The position numbers and the translations under genes were made by a program. Below the pieces are notes generated by a model. The model made no database searches, was not told where the DNA came from, and saw only the letters and a list, made by a program, of their open reading frames with translations. From Amarobacter sp035326025 (lineage in GTDB: Bacteria > Chloroflexota > Dehalococcoidia > Tepidiformales > Tepidiformaceae), in the NCBI GenBank assembly GCA_035326025.1, contig DAOKYT010000002.1:1-64000 (forward strand): a stretch of 64,000 nt of DNA. Reading direction: 5' to 3'. Shown here piece by piece: positions 17,209 through 26,199 of this stretch (positions are counted from its first letter, which is position 1; the number at the start of each line of letters is the position of its first letter).

Positions 17209-18980
17209 CGGCTAAACCATCATCGACGGCAGTGAAGATCCCGGCAGCTCTCACCGTCAAGGAACTCGGGGACCTCCTCAACATCTCCGCCATTGAAGTC
17301 ATCAAGCGGCTCATGACCAACGGCGTCATGGCCAACGTGAACCAGACGATCGACTACGACACCGCCGCGATCATCGCCGTGGAGCTCGGCCTGGAGCCCG
17401 AACAGGAGGCCGCGCCCGAACCAACAGTCGCGGCCATCGCGATCGACGAGGAGGAGATCGTCGACGACCCGGCCTCGCTCAAGCCAAGGCCGCCGGTGGT
17501 CACAATCCTCGGCCACGTCGACCATGGCAAGACCAGTCTGCTCGACGCCATTCGCAAGACGAAGGTCGCTGCCGGCGAGGCCGGGGGCATCACCCAGCAC
17601 ATCGGCGCCTACCAGGTGGAGCGCGAAGGAAAGCTGATCACGTTCATCGATACCCCGGGGCACGCGGCCTTCACAGCGATGCGCGCCCGCGGCGCGCAGG
17701 TGACCGACATCGCCATCCTGGTCGTCGCAGCCAACGACGGCGTGATGCCCCAGACCGTGGAGGCCATCAACCATGCGCTCGCGGCAGGCGTGCCGATCAT
17801 CGTCGCGATCAACAAGATCGACCTCCCGGGGGCGAACCCGGACCGCGTGAAGCAGCAGCTCACCGAGCACAACATCGTGGTCGAGGAATACGGTGGCGAC
17901 GTGGTCGCGGTACCGGTCTCGGCGACGACCGGCCAGGGGCTCGATGACCTGCTCGAGGCGATCAACCTGGTCGCGGAAATCAGCGAATTGAAGGCGAACC
18001 CGGACCGCCCGGCCTCGGCAGTCGTGATCGAGGCTGAGCTGGACCCGAGCCGGGGCCCGGTGGCCACCGTGCTCGTCCAGGCGGGGACACTCCGCCAGGG
18101 CGATGCCGTGGTCGTGGGCGAGACCAGCGGGAAGATCAAGGCAATGTTCGACGACCGGGGAAAGCGCGTGCGCTCGGCCGGCCCATCGACACCGATTGTG
18201 ATCATGGGCCTGGAAGCCGTTCCCGAGGCCGGTGAACGCATCCGCGTAGTGGCCGACGAACGGCTCGCGCGCCAGATTGTGGAGGACCGGCGGCGGCGGC
18301 GCGAGGCGGCGGAGCAGACCGCCCACGCGCATGTGAACCTCGACACGCTCTTTAACGAGATCAGCGCCGGGAAGCTGAAGGAGCTCATCATCATCCTGAA
18401 GGCGGACGTGCGCGGCAGTGCCGAAGCCCTGAAGGGCGCGCTCGAACGCCTCAGCAATCCCGAGGTAAAGCTCAAAATCATCCACTCCGCGACGGGCCCG
18501 GTGAGCGACAGCGACGTCATGCTGGCCGAGGCCTCGAACGGCATCATCATCGCGTTCAATACACGCACCGACCCCTCGGCCAAGAAGCGCGCCGAGGCCA
18601 CGGGCGTCGAGATCCGCAGCTACAGCATCATCTACCAGGTGATCGAGGATGTGGAGAAGGCGCTCACCGGCATGCTGGAGCCCAGGTACCAGATGGTGAC
18701 GGATGGACACGCGGAAGTGCGCCAGGTGTTCAAGTCGAGCCGCCTGGGCCAGATCGCGGGCTGCTACGTGCTCGATGGCACGATTAAGCGCGGATCCCAC
18801 ACGCGCGTGCTGCGGAACAAGGAAGAGATCGGCCGTGGCCGCTGCGAGGGCCTGAAGCGCTTCCAGGACGATGTCCGTGAAGTGCAGACCGGCTACGAGT
18901 GCGGGGTGGTGCTGAGCGGCTTCGACAAGTACATCGAAGGCGACGTCATCGAGTTCTACCACGAAGAGCGCATCAACTAG
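17205..18980 (+). CDS. infB: Translation initiation factor IF-2
   Basis: A 591-residue translational GTPase that delivers initiator fMet-tRNA to the 30S subunit. It has a short N-terminal IF2_N domain (TVKELGDLLNISAIEVIKRL), G1 GHVDHGKT, G2 AGGITQHIGAY, G3 DTPGH, G4 NKID, then the beta-barrel and fMet-tRNA-binding C-terminal domains. The long N-terminal extension of E. coli IF-2 is missing, as in many compact IF-2 forms. ATG 17205 overlaps the rnpM stop, indicating coupling. Confidence 0.97.
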   Translation: MTAKPSSTAVKIPAALTVKELGDLLNISAIEVIKRLMTNGVMANVNQTIDYDTAAIIAVELGLEPEQEAAPEPTVAAIAIDEEEIVDDPASLKPRPPVVTILGHVDHGKTSLLDAIRKTKVAAGEAGGITQHIGAYQVEREGKLITFIDTPGHAAFTAMRARGAQVTDIAILVVAANDGVMPQTVEAINHALAAGVPIIVAINKIDLPGANPDRVKQQLTEHNIVVEEYGGDVVAVPVSATTGQGLDDLLEAINLVAEISELKANPDRPASAVVIEAELDPSRGPVATVLVQAGTLRQGDAVVVGETSGKIKAMFDDRGKRVRSAGPSTPIVIMGLEAVPEAGERIRVVADERLARQIVEDRRRRREAAEQTAHAHVNLDTLFNEISAGKLKELIIILKADVRGSAEALKGALERLSNPEVKLKIIHSATGPVSDSDVMLAEASNGIIIAFNTRTDPSAKKRAEATGVEIRSYSIIYQVIEDVEKALTGMLEPRYQMVTDGHAEVRQVFKSSRLGQIAGCYVLDGTIKRGSHTRVLRNKEEIGRGRCEGLKRFQDDVREVQTGYECGVVLSGFDKYIEGDVIEFYHEERIN

Positions 18981-19007
18981 CCGCCCGGCGGCGGGAGGGC
19001 CCCACCC

Positions 19008-19376
19008 GTGAGCATGCGGACCACCCGCGTGAACGAGCTCCTGCGAGCGGAGATCAGCGAGCTGCTGTTACGAGAAGTGAAGGACCCACGTGTCTCGCAA
19101 GGGATGGTGACCATCACGGAGGTGCAGGTCTCACCCGACCTGCGGCGGGCCGTGGTGTATTTCTCCCACCTTGGCACCGGCGATGAGCGCCAGGCCGCGC
19201 TCGAAGGGCTCCAGCATTCGGCGCCCTTCATGCACCGCGAGCTGGTACACCGGCTCTCGCTCCGGAACGTTCCCGAGCTCGTCTTCAAATTCGACCCGTC
19301 CATCGAACGCGGGGCCCGGCTGGCCAAGCTCATCAACCAAGTGGGCGCTGAGCGTCGTGAGCGCGAGCCGGACTGA
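19008..19376 (+). CDS. rbfA: Ribosome-binding factor A
   Basis: A 122-residue KH-like 30S maturation and cold-adaptation factor. The N-terminus RTTRVNELLRAEISELLLREVKDPR is split evidence of the family: RVNELLRAEISELL then VKDPRVSQGMVTITEV. GTG 19008 or ATG 19014 can start it; GGCGGGAGGG lies just upstream. It overlaps truB by 20 bases. Confidence 0.94.
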   Translation: MSMRTTRVNELLRAEISELLLREVKDPRVSQGMVTITEVQVSPDLRRAVVYFSHLGTGDERQAALEGLQHSAPFMHRELVHRLSLRNVPELVFKFDPSIERGARLAKLINQVGAERREREPD

Positions 19377-20274
19377 GTCCGCACTCCACGGGCTCATCCT
19401 GGTGGACAAGCCCGCGGGATGGACCAGCCACGATGCCGTGGCCAGGGCCCGGCGCATCACGGGCCAACGGCGCATCGGCCATACGGGCACGCTCGACCCG
19501 ATGGCGACTGGCCTGCTGGTGCTCTGCCTGGGCCAGGCGACCCGCCTGGTGGAGTATCTCACCGGGCACGACAAACGCTACACCGGCGAAATCGTGCTCG
19601 GGCGGACGACTTCGACCGATGACGCCCAGGGCGAGACGCTGGCCGAGGCGGTCCCGCCGGAGGTCGGCGAGCGCCTCCTTCGGGAACTCGAAGAGCGGTT
19701 CAGCGGGCCGATCCTCCAGCTTCCCCCCGCCGTCAGCGCGATCAAGGTCGGCGGCCGGAGGGCCTATGCAATCGCCCGGGCGGGTGGCGAACCGAGGCTG
19801 CAGCCACGCCGGGTGGTGATTCACCGGCTCGCGCTGGAATCGCGCGCCCCGGGCCGGCTTGGGATAGACGTGCGCTGCGGCGCTGGCACGTACATCCGGA
19901 GCCTGGCCCGCGATATCGGAGCCGTCCTGGGCTGTGGCGCGCACCTCGGTTCGTTGCGGAGGCATACGGCCGGTCCGTTCGCGGTGGAAGCGGCGGTGAC
20001 GCTGGAGCGCCTGGAGAGCCTGGCCGCGCGGGGCCGCGTTGACGCTGCGCTGTTGCCGGCCGATGAGGGAATGATCGGCCACGATGCAGCGATCGTGGGG
20101 CCCGACGGGGCGCGGAGGTTCGGCCACGGGCTGGCGCACGTCGCCCGGGGAGGCGCGGAGCGGGCGGCCGAAGCGGCGCGCGTGTACGCCGAGTCGGGGG
20201 CGTTCCTCGGCGTCGGGCTGGTATCGCCTTCCGGGGAAATCCGGCCGGTGAAGGTGCTGAACCTGCCGAATTAG
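19357..20274 (+). CDS. truB: tRNA pseudouridine-55 synthase
   Basis: A 305-residue pseudouridine synthase that isomerises U55 in the T-loop of tRNAs. LILVDKPAGWTSHDAV and the catalytic Asp in GHTGTLDPMATGLL are diagnostic. RRAYAIARAGG and TYIRSLARDIG follow in the usual order. GTG 19357 lies within the end of rbfA and gives the conserved N-terminus; longer in-frame extensions inside rbfA are not family-like. It is the last gene of the nusA operon. Confidence 0.95.
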   Translation: MSASRTESALHGLILVDKPAGWTSHDAVARARRITGQRRIGHTGTLDPMATGLLVLCLGQATRLVEYLTGHDKRYTGEIVLGRTTSTDDAQGETLAEAVPPEVGERLLRELEERFSGPILQLPPAVSAIKVGGRRAYAIARAGGEPRLQPRRVVIHRLALESRAPGRLGIDVRCGAGTYIRSLARDIGAVLGCGAHLGSLRRHTAGPFAVEAAVTLERLESLAARGRVDAALLPADEGMIGHDAAIVGPDGARRFGHGLAHVARGGAERAAEAARVYAESGAFLGVGLVSPSGEIRPVKVLNLPN

Positions 20275-20317
20275 GCCCTGATCCGTGGTTATGTCGCCCT
20301 CAAACTCAATTTCCGTA

Positions 20318-20346
20318 TTGACATCGGGGCGGCGCGCCCAGATTAT
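20318..20346 (+). promoter_or_regulatory. sigma70 promoter of the DUF5679 gene
   Basis: A perfect TTGACA (20318-20323), 17-base spacer and GATTAT (20341-20346). The start near 20353 gives a leader of about 95 nt before TTG 20447. No RNA gene was recognised in the leader. Confidence 0.7.
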
Positions 20347-20446
20347 GCCTGAGGAACTGGCTGCCCTGCGTAACCGCGTAGGCACTCTAGCAATTTGCCA
20401 GTGAGCCGCTCGACCCGCGGGCGGGAACGAAGAAGGAGGGAATCCC

Positions 20447-20587
20447 TTGGAAGCCTACTGCCTTAAGTGCCGGGTGAAACGGGAGATGAAAGACCCCAAG
20501 CCCATCACGATGAAGAACGGTAAGCCCGCCACCGAGGGTGCCTGCCCCGTGTGTGGCACCAAGATGTTCAAGATCGGGAAAGCCTGA
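20447..20587 (+). CDS. DUF5679 small zinc-ribbon protein (46 aa)
   Basis: A 46-residue protein starting EAYCLKCRVKREM and ending ACPVCGTKMFKIGKA, with two CxxC pairs forming a likely zinc ribbon. The TTG start is fixed by AGGAGGG eight bases upstream. It matches DUF5679, a short family I recall from Chloroflexota and mycobacteria. It has its own promoter and terminator, so it is a monocistronic unit probably expressed at a high level. Function unknown. Confidence 0.9.
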   Translation: MEAYCLKCRVKREMKDPKPITMKNGKPATEGACPVCGTKMFKIGKA

Positions 20588-20625
20588 TCGCCAAGACTCG
20601 CACTGCTTAACCGAGCAATGGGAGA

Positions 20626-20649
20626 GGACCCGCTCCGCGGGTCCTTTTT
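20626..20649 (+). terminator. Intrinsic terminator of the DUF5679 gene
   Basis: Stem GGACCCG/CGGGTCC with a short loop, followed by five T residues. It ends at the stop codon of the convergent phosphatase gene. Confidence 0.85.
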
Positions 20650-21422
20650 CATTGGCCACCGTCTTCGCGAAGGGCCGCCAGCACGGCGGCGTGGAGCACA
20701 CCGTTGGTGGCCACGACCGAACCCCCAACCCCCGGGGTGCCATCCCACTGGCTGAACCCACCGCCCGCCTCCGTGATGACCGGGTAGAGCGCGGCGGCGT
20801 CCCAGGTGCTCATTTCGGGATCGAGCATGATCTCCGCCCGGCCGGCGGCAACCATGAGGTAGCCGTAGCAATCGCCCCAGGCCCGGGCCAGGCCGCAGCG
20901 GGAAACCAGGCTGGCGAAACCCCTCGGATGCATTGCCGCGGTGCGCGCGTATGAGGTCATGGAGAGCGTCGCATCTTCGATGCGCCCGACAGAGGAGACA
21001 CTGATGCGCTCGCCGTTGAGGAAGGCTCCGAGCCCGCGCGCCGCGGAGGCGGTCTCGCCCACGGCGTGGCATGCGATCACGCCGGCGACCGGTTCGCCGT
21101 CTCGCTCAAGGGCGACCAGGGTCCCGAAGAGCGGCACGTGGTGGATGAACGACTTGGTCCCGTCGATGGGGTCGAGGATCCAGCGGTGGCGGCCGTCGCC
21201 GGCTGTTTCCCCGAATTCTTCTCCAAGGATGCCGTGGCGCGGGCATTCGCGGGCAAGGAACTCGCGGATGGCCAGCTCCGCGCGGCGGTCGGCCTCTGTG
21301 ACCGGCGTGCGGTCGGCCTTGAGCTCGACCGTGGTCCCACTGCCGTACAGGGGCATGATCACCTGCCCGGCAACTTCCGCCGCCCGGCGGGCGATCTCCA
21401 ACAGGTCCCCGAGTTCGCTCAT
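20649..21422 (-). CDS. Inositol-monophosphatase family phosphatase, HisN-like
   Basis: A 257-residue Mg-dependent, Li-sensitive phosphatase fold. Metal-site motifs are GEEFGE, DPIDGTKSFIHHVP and WDAAALYPVI, with WGDCYGY between them. The SFIHHVPLFGTLVAL stretch is typical of HisN histidinol-phosphatases, so histidine biosynthesis is the likeliest role; inositol-1-phosphatase is the alternative. Its ATG overlaps the aldo/keto reductase stop by one base, so they form one transcript. Confidence 0.88.
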   Translation of the reverse strand: MSELGDLLEIARRAAEVAGQVIMPLYGSGTTVELKADRTPVTEADRRAELAIREFLARECPRHGILGEEFGETAGDGRHRWILDPIDGTKSFIHHVPLFGTLVALERDGEPVAGVIACHAVGETASAARGLGAFLNGERISVSSVGRIEDATLSMTSYARTAAMHPRGFASLVSRCGLARAWGDCYGYLMVAAGRAEIMLDPEMSTWDAAALYPVITEAGGGFSQWDGTPGVGGSVVATNGVLHAAVLAALREDGGQ

Positions 21423-22414
21423 CAGCGGACGGAGTCGCCCTTGCGATACTGCGCGGTCAGGACATCGAGGCTCTTCTTCAGTTCGGGGAGCAGCGGAGTC
21501 TCGGCGGCCTTCAGGGTATCGTCGAGCTGTTCGGGCCTGCTGGCGCCGATGATTGGCGCCGTCACGGCCGGGTTGGCCAGCACCCAGGCCACCGCCATCT
21601 GGGGAAGCGTCATGCCGGCGTCAGCGGCCATGGGACGCAGCTTCTCGACGGTTTCGAACATGCCTTCGTGCCAGTAGCGCTCCTGGTAGCGCTCGGCCGC
21701 TGTCCCGAGGGTGAAGCGCGAGCCTTCCTCCGGCCCGGCCTGCGGGTTGTGCTTGCCGCTCAGGAGCCCACCGGCGATGGGGTTGTAGGGGATGACACCG
21801 ATGCCTTCCTCCGCGCAGAGGGGCAGCAGTTCCCGTTCGATTTCGCGGAAGAGCAGATTGTAGCGTGGCTGCACTGAATCGAACCGGACGATCCCGAGCG
21901 CCTCGCTCCGGCCGAGGGCGCGGGCAACCTGGTAGGCCAGGAAGTTGGAGCAGCCGACGTAACGCACCTTGCCCCAGCGCACCAGGTCGTCGAGGGCCTT
22001 GAGCGTCTCGTCGATGGGCGTCTCGGGGTCGGGGCCGTGGAGCTGGTAAAGGTCGATGTAGTCGGTGCCAAGCCGTCGCAGGGAGGCATCGACGGCATCG
22101 AGGATGTGCTTGCGCGAGTTGCCCTGGTCCCACCGGCTGGGGCCCACGCGCCCGAAGCACTTGGTGGCGAGGATGACACTGTCGCGCTTGCCTTCCAGCC
22201 ACTTGCCGACGATCTCCTCGGTACGGCCCTGGGTGCCGGCGGGGGCGCCGAGGGGGTAGACATCGGCCGTGTCGATGAAGGTGATGCCACCGTCGAAGGC
22301 CCTGTCCATGATGGCGAGCGAGGTTTTTTCGTCACACTGGAAACCGAAGGTCATGGTGCCAAGGCACAGGCGAGAGACCTGGAGGCCAGTGCGGCCCAGG
22401 CGGGTGTGTTTCAT
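21422..22414 (-). CDS. Aldo/keto reductase
   Basis: A 330-residue NADPH-dependent (beta/alpha)8 oxidoreductase. The catalytic tetrad is visible: Asp and Tyr in DTADVYPLG, Lys in LATKCFG and His in YQLHGPDP. The C-terminal cofactor-binding signature is GASRPEQLDDTLKA. It resembles the YajO/Tas group; substrate unknown. A TATACT box (22443-22448) and GGAG before the ATG suggest a short-leader transcript that also carries the HisN-like gene. Confidence 0.92.
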   Translation of the reverse strand: MKHTRLGRTGLQVSRLCLGTMTFGFQCDEKTSLAIMDRAFDGGITFIDTADVYPLGAPAGTQGRTEEIVGKWLEGKRDSVILATKCFGRVGPSRWDQGNSRKHILDAVDASLRRLGTDYIDLYQLHGPDPETPIDETLKALDDLVRWGKVRYVGCSNFLAYQVARALGRSEALGIVRFDSVQPRYNLLFREIERELLPLCAEEGIGVIPYNPIAGGLLSGKHNPQAGPEEGSRFTLGTAAERYQERYWHEGMFETVEKLRPMAADAGMTLPQMAVAWVLANPAVTAPIIGASRPEQLDDTLKAAETPLLPELKKSLDVLTAQYRKGDSVR

Positions 22415-22442
22415 GGGCGTGCTCCGGGTGCGGCTGCAGCTG

Positions 22443-22448
22443 AGTATA
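22443..22448 (-). promoter_or_regulatory. -10 box TATACT of the aldo/keto reductase gene
   Basis: On the minus strand TATACT predicts a start about 22 bases before ATG 22414, leaving room for the GGAG ribosome site. Confidence 0.45.
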
Positions 22449-22465
22449 GCGGGCCGGCGAGCCTG

Positions 22466-22828
22466 CTAGTGCTTGGCCTGGTCGATAATCTCCTCGGCCG
22501 CGCGGATGGCCGCGTCGCGCTCGTCATCGTCGCCAGGCGCCGGCCCGGCGGGCGGCACTTCCGTGATGTACGTGCAGTAGCGGCAGCTCTGGGATGAACC
22601 GACCAGGTCGAGCATGAGGTGGGAGAAGTGGCGGCCGCAGGAGGTGACGCGGGCGGAGCGGACCTTCGCGGGGCGCGCCCGGCCGCGCGAGCGCGGGGGT
22701 TTGGCCTCCTTCGGCTTCGGGATGCCGGCGGCGATGCCTCGCTGCTCGCGCTGGGCAAGCAACGCGTTCACCAGGTAGATGATGAACGGGAAGCCCAGCA
22801 CCACGAAGAAGACGATGGTCTGTATCAC
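22466..22828 (-). CDS. Small single-TM protein with two cysteines, unknown
   Basis: A 120-residue protein. Residues 2-24 (IQTIVFFVVLGFPFIIYLVN) form one membrane segment; a basic linker and a tail with SSQSCRYCTYITEV follow. I do not recognise the family. GTG 22828 lies exactly six bases after TATCAT, supporting a leaderless start. The CxxC could bind metal or be redox active. Confidence 0.7.
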   Translation of the reverse strand: MIQTIVFFVVLGFPFIIYLVNALLAQREQRGIAAGIPKPKEAKPPRSRGRARPAKVRSARVTSCGRHFSHLMLDLVGSSQSCRYCTYITEVPPAGPAPGDDDERDAAIRAAEEIIDQAKH

Positions 22829-22834
22829 GAGCCA

Positions 22835-22840
22835 ATGATA
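22835..22840 (-). promoter_or_regulatory. -10 box TATCAT, leaderless small membrane protein gene
   Basis: On the minus strand TATCAT ends six bases before GTG 22828. Confidence 0.5.
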
Positions 22841-23197
22841 GCCGAAAGCGTGGCGTCCGTGGCGCCCCGTCCCCCGGCGGATTTACTTGCGTGCCGGGCC
22901 ATTCTGTGACGGCCTTCGCGGATGGGGCGCGGGGCGGCCGCGGCAGCCAGGGCAGGCCCCTTTCGTGGCCCCACGGGAACGAACCTGGAACAGGCCTGGA
23001 CCTTGATCACCAACGAAACGCTGCCCTGGCCGCGCGGGCTATCCTCGATCCTGTGGGCCGGCGGCCACGCGATGCTCGACCTGGTGGCCATCCGCGCGCG
23101 GACGAACGGAGATGCGGCGCGCCCCGCATCGCTGCTCACACTGGTCGCGGCGGCGCTGTTCGCCATCGGGAGCCCGCTGATTCACAGCGCCGCCGGG
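22841..23197. other. Intergenic stretch without a convincing gene
   Basis: Open frames exist on both strands but none has a good start, ribosome site or family-like sequence. A plus-strand frame contains a hydrophobic stretch (LTLVAAALFAIGSPLI) but runs into the antisense of the next gene. I see no hairpin terminator. Confidence 0.5.
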
Positions 23198-24541
23198 CTA
23201 GTCATCGAGCGCGCCTTCCGCCCGGAGGTCGACCAGGGCGCCACGCCACGCCTCGACCGTCCGGGCGATGTCGCCGCCGGTGTGGACCGAGCTGGTCATC
23301 CCGCCAGCGCCGAAGAAGTGCGAGCCACGGTTGATCATGGCGAGCTGCATGAGGCGGCTACGGTGCTCGGGCATGCCCGTTGCAAGGAAATCAAAGGGCA
23401 AGTCGCGCGGGTCGTAGTCGCGGGCCTCCGGGACGGTCCCGCCGGCCAGGATGATGCGGAACTCCGACGACTGGCCGTAGACGTACCCGGGGATGCCGAG
23501 GTCATGGAGCACGCCATTCATCCCGGCGCGGAGCCGGGAGGCGCGCTCGGCCGCGCGCCGCTGGTGCCCTCCGCCGGCGATCTCGCGCAGGCAGGCGACC
23601 CCGGCCGCCGCCGAGAGCGGGTTGGCATTGAACGTGCCGGGGTGGCCGATTTTGGGGGCTTCCGTTCCGGGCGCGGGGAACTGGAGGTGTTCCATGACGG
23701 CCCGGCGGCCTGCAATTGCCCCGCCGGGGAAGCCGCCAGCCAGGATTTTCGCCAGAGTGGTCAGGTCGGGCTGGAGCCCTTCCACCTCCTGGACGCCGCC
23801 CGGGGCCCAGCGAAAGCCAGTCACCACCTCGTCCATGATGAAGACGATGCCTTCGGCCCGGCAGAAAGCCTGGAGCTCGTGGAGAAACCCGCGCGGCACG
23901 GGCAACTGGCCGCTCGAGGCACCAGCGGACTCGACGATGATGGCGCCGGTATCGGCCCGCACCGCGACAGTTTCGCGGACGGCGGCCATGTCGGGGGGCA
24001 CCACGGAGACCGAATCGAGGGTGGCCTGTGGAATGCCGGGGGGTACCGAGCCCGAGTACTTCGAGGCGGCGACGACGTAGTCGTGCCAGCCGTGGAAGTG
24101 GCGGTCGAACTTGATGACGCCGGCCTTGCCGCTAAAGGAGCGAGCCAGGCGGAGGGCCATCAGCGTGGCCTCGGTGCCCGAACTGGTAAAGCGCACGACC
24201 TCCGCCGACGGGACGAGGCGCACGACCTCCTCGGCCCACTCGATCTCCTTTTCGTGGCTGGCGCCGTAGTGCGTCCCGAGGGCGAGCTGCGTGGCCGCCG
24301 CTTCGGCGACGGAGGGGTGGTTGTGGCCCAGGAGAAGCGCGCCATGGCCCATCACATAGTCGATGTGTTCGTGTCCATCGACGTCCCACTTGTGGGCCCC
24401 GGCGGCGCGCCCGGCATAGATGGGGAACGGCCGCATGAAGCGGCTATCGTGGGTGACGCCACTCGGCAGGACGGCGCCAGCGCGCCGGTACAACCGCGCC
24501 GAGGCGGGGTGGCGATCGCTGTAGTCCTGTTCGATGGTCAT
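23198..24541 (-). CDS. Glutamate-1-semialdehyde aminomutase-like class III aminotransferase
   Basis: A 447-residue PLP enzyme. Features: GVTHDSRFMRPFP, SSGTEATLMALRLAR phosphate-binding loop, FIMDEVVTGFR with the PLP Asp, and TLAKILAGGFPGGA with the Schiff-base Lys. It looks HemL-like, but no haem genes are nearby and many HemL-like enzymes act on other amino compounds, so the exact reaction is open. ATG 24541 (MTIEQDYSDR) is preferred to an upstream in-frame start. GTGAGG precedes it and TATCAT (24562-24567) is a likely -10. Confidence 0.88.
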   Translation of the reverse strand: MTIEQDYSDRHPASARLYRRAGAVLPSGVTHDSRFMRPFPIYAGRAAGAHKWDVDGHEHIDYVMGHGALLLGHNHPSVAEAAATQLALGTHYGASHEKEIEWAEEVVRLVPSAEVVRFTSSGTEATLMALRLARSFSGKAGVIKFDRHFHGWHDYVVAASKYSGSVPPGIPQATLDSVSVVPPDMAAVRETVAVRADTGAIIVESAGASSGQLPVPRGFLHELQAFCRAEGIVFIMDEVVTGFRWAPGGVQEVEGLQPDLTTLAKILAGGFPGGAIAGRRAVMEHLQFPAPGTEAPKIGHPGTFNANPLSAAAGVACLREIAGGGHQRRAAERASRLRAGMNGVLHDLGIPGYVYGQSSEFRIILAGGTVPEARDYDPRDLPFDFLATGMPEHRSRLMQLAMINRGSHFFGAGGMTSSVHTGGDIARTVEAWRGALVDLRAEGALDD

Positions 24542-24561
24542 GCCAGCCTCACTCGATGGCC

Positions 24562-24567
24562 ATGATA
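24562..24567 (-). promoter_or_regulatory. -10 box TATCAT of the aminotransferase gene
   Basis: On the minus strand TATCAT predicts a 14-nt leader before ATG 24541. Confidence 0.4.
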
Positions 24568-24777
24568 GCGGGTGTGTGGACGAGACGGCGGTGCGACTCA
24601 CGTGTTGTCCATGCCGCGCCGGCCGCCAATCCTGCCCGGAGCCGGGTGCTCGGCCATCCGGTTCTTTTCCGTTCGCGCGTAGACAACCGTGACCGTTTCG
24701 GCGACAGTGAGTTGCGCCTTGAATCTGGCACGGTAACGATACCCCCAGTCAAGGCTATGGTAGTCTAGGAGCAGGCT

Positions 24778-26199
24778 ATGGCTGGATACGATGTCGCGAT
24801 CATCGGAGGGGGCCCCGGCGGGTATGTCGCCGCGATCCGCGCGGCCCAGCTCGGGCTGAGCGTGGCCCTCTTCGAAAAGGAGCGGGTGGGCGGCCTCTGC
24901 CTGAACTGGGGCTGTATCCCCAGCAAGGCCGTCCTCAAAAATGCCGATGTCGTCAATTACGTGCGCGACGCGGCCACGTGGGGTTTGCGCGGGGCAGAGT
25001 CTGTCACCTTCGACTTTGCGGCGGCGATCGACCGGAGCCGCGACGTGGTCGAGAAGATCGTGTCCGGCGTCGAAGGACTGTTGAAGGACAACGGGGTCAC
25101 CGTGATCGCCGGCGACGCCTCGCTGAAGGACACGCGCACGGTCATCTCCGGCGGCGCCAGCTACCAGGCGAAGAACATCATCATCGCGACGGGTGCCTCC
25201 ACGCGGATGCTCCCCGGCGTACAGCCCGATGGCCAGGTAGTGCTTACCAGCCGCGAAGCCCTGGCGCGGCGCGAAGCGCCGGCGAAAGCCGTGATCATCG
25301 GTGCCGGGCCAGTTGGTGTGGAGTTCGCCTATACGTGGTCAACCTACGGCGCCGAGGTCACGCTCGTCGAGTTGCTGGATACCCTCGTGCCGCTGGAAGA
25401 CCCGGACATCGGCCGGCAGCTGAAGCGCTCGTTCGAGGGCCGCGGCATCCGCTGCCTCGTCAAGACGCGCGTCGAGGGGGTCGCCGTGGAAGGTGGCACC
25501 GCGAAGGTCACCGTGAAGGGAGACGCGGGCGAGGAGGTCATCGAGGCCGACACCGTTCTCGTGGCCATCGGCTTCGTCCCCCATACCTCGGGCCTGAACC
25601 TGGAAGCGGCAGCCGTCGCGACCCAGCGCGGGTTCGTCACGATCGATGACCAGATGCAGACCAACGTCCCCGGGATTTACGCGGTGGGCGATGTGACGGG
25701 CAAGCTGATGCTCGCCCATGTGGCCTCGCAGCAGGGCGTACTGGCGGCCGAACATATCGCGGGCAAGGCGGTCCCGGCGCTGGACTATGTGCAGATGCCG
25801 CGGGCGACATTCTGTCAGCCGCAGGTGGGGTCGATCGGGTATACGGAAGCGGCGGCGAAGGAAGCCGGCTACACGGCCAGGACCGGGCGGTTCCCGCTCA
25901 CCGCCCTGGGCAAGGCAACGGCCACCGGCCACACGGAGGGGTTCGTGAAGGTGGTGGCTGATGAGGCCACGGGGCAGGTGCTCGGCATCCACATGATCGG
26001 GCACGATGTGAATGACCTCCTGGGCGAGGCGACGATGATTGCACTGCTCGAGGCGACCACGATCGAGGTGGGATTCGCCGTGCACGCGCACCCGACCCTC
26101 GCCGAGGCGATCAAGGAGGCTGCCCTGGCAGTCGAAGGCGAGGCCATCCACATCGCGCGGAAGCGGGCCGCCCAGGTACAAGGAGCTGCATCACGGTGA
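24778..26199 (+). CDS. lpdA: Dihydrolipoyl dehydrogenase (E3)
   Basis: A 473-residue FAD/NAD disulfide oxidoreductase that reoxidises dihydrolipoyl groups of 2-oxoacid dehydrogenases. N-terminal FAD motif IIGGGPGGYVAAI, redox pair GGLCLNWGCIPSKA, NAD motif IIGAGPVGVEFA, second FAD motif YAVGDVTG and the C-terminal catalytic His-Glu in HAHPTLAEAIKEA. All key residues are kept. TAGGAGCAGGCT precedes the ATG. It overlaps pdhA by four bases and begins the operon. Confidence 0.96.
   Translation: MAGYDVAIIGGGPGGYVAAIRAAQLGLSVALFEKERVGGLCLNWGCIPSKAVLKNADVVNYVRDAATWGLRGAESVTFDFAAAIDRSRDVVEKIVSGVEGLLKDNGVTVIAGDASLKDTRTVISGGASYQAKNIIIATGASTRMLPGVQPDGQVVLTSREALARREAPAKAVIIGAGPVGVEFAYTWSTYGAEVTLVELLDTLVPLEDPDIGRQLKRSFEGRGIRCLVKTRVEGVAVEGGTAKVTVKGDAGEEVIEADTVLVAIGFVPHTSGLNLEAAAVATQRGFVTIDDQMQTNVPGIYAVGDVTGKLMLAHVASQQGVLAAEHIAGKAVPALDYVQMPRATFCQPQVGSIGYTEAAAKEAGYTARTGRFPLTALGKATATGHTEGFVKVVADEATGQVLGIHMIGHDVNDLLGEATMIALLEATTIEVGFAVHAHPTLAEAIKEAALAVEGEAIHIARKRAAQVQGAASR

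Noticed and set aside
23198..24541. Firm assignment as hemL
   Set aside because: Class III aminotransferases of this type have several functions, and no tetrapyrrole gene is adjacent.
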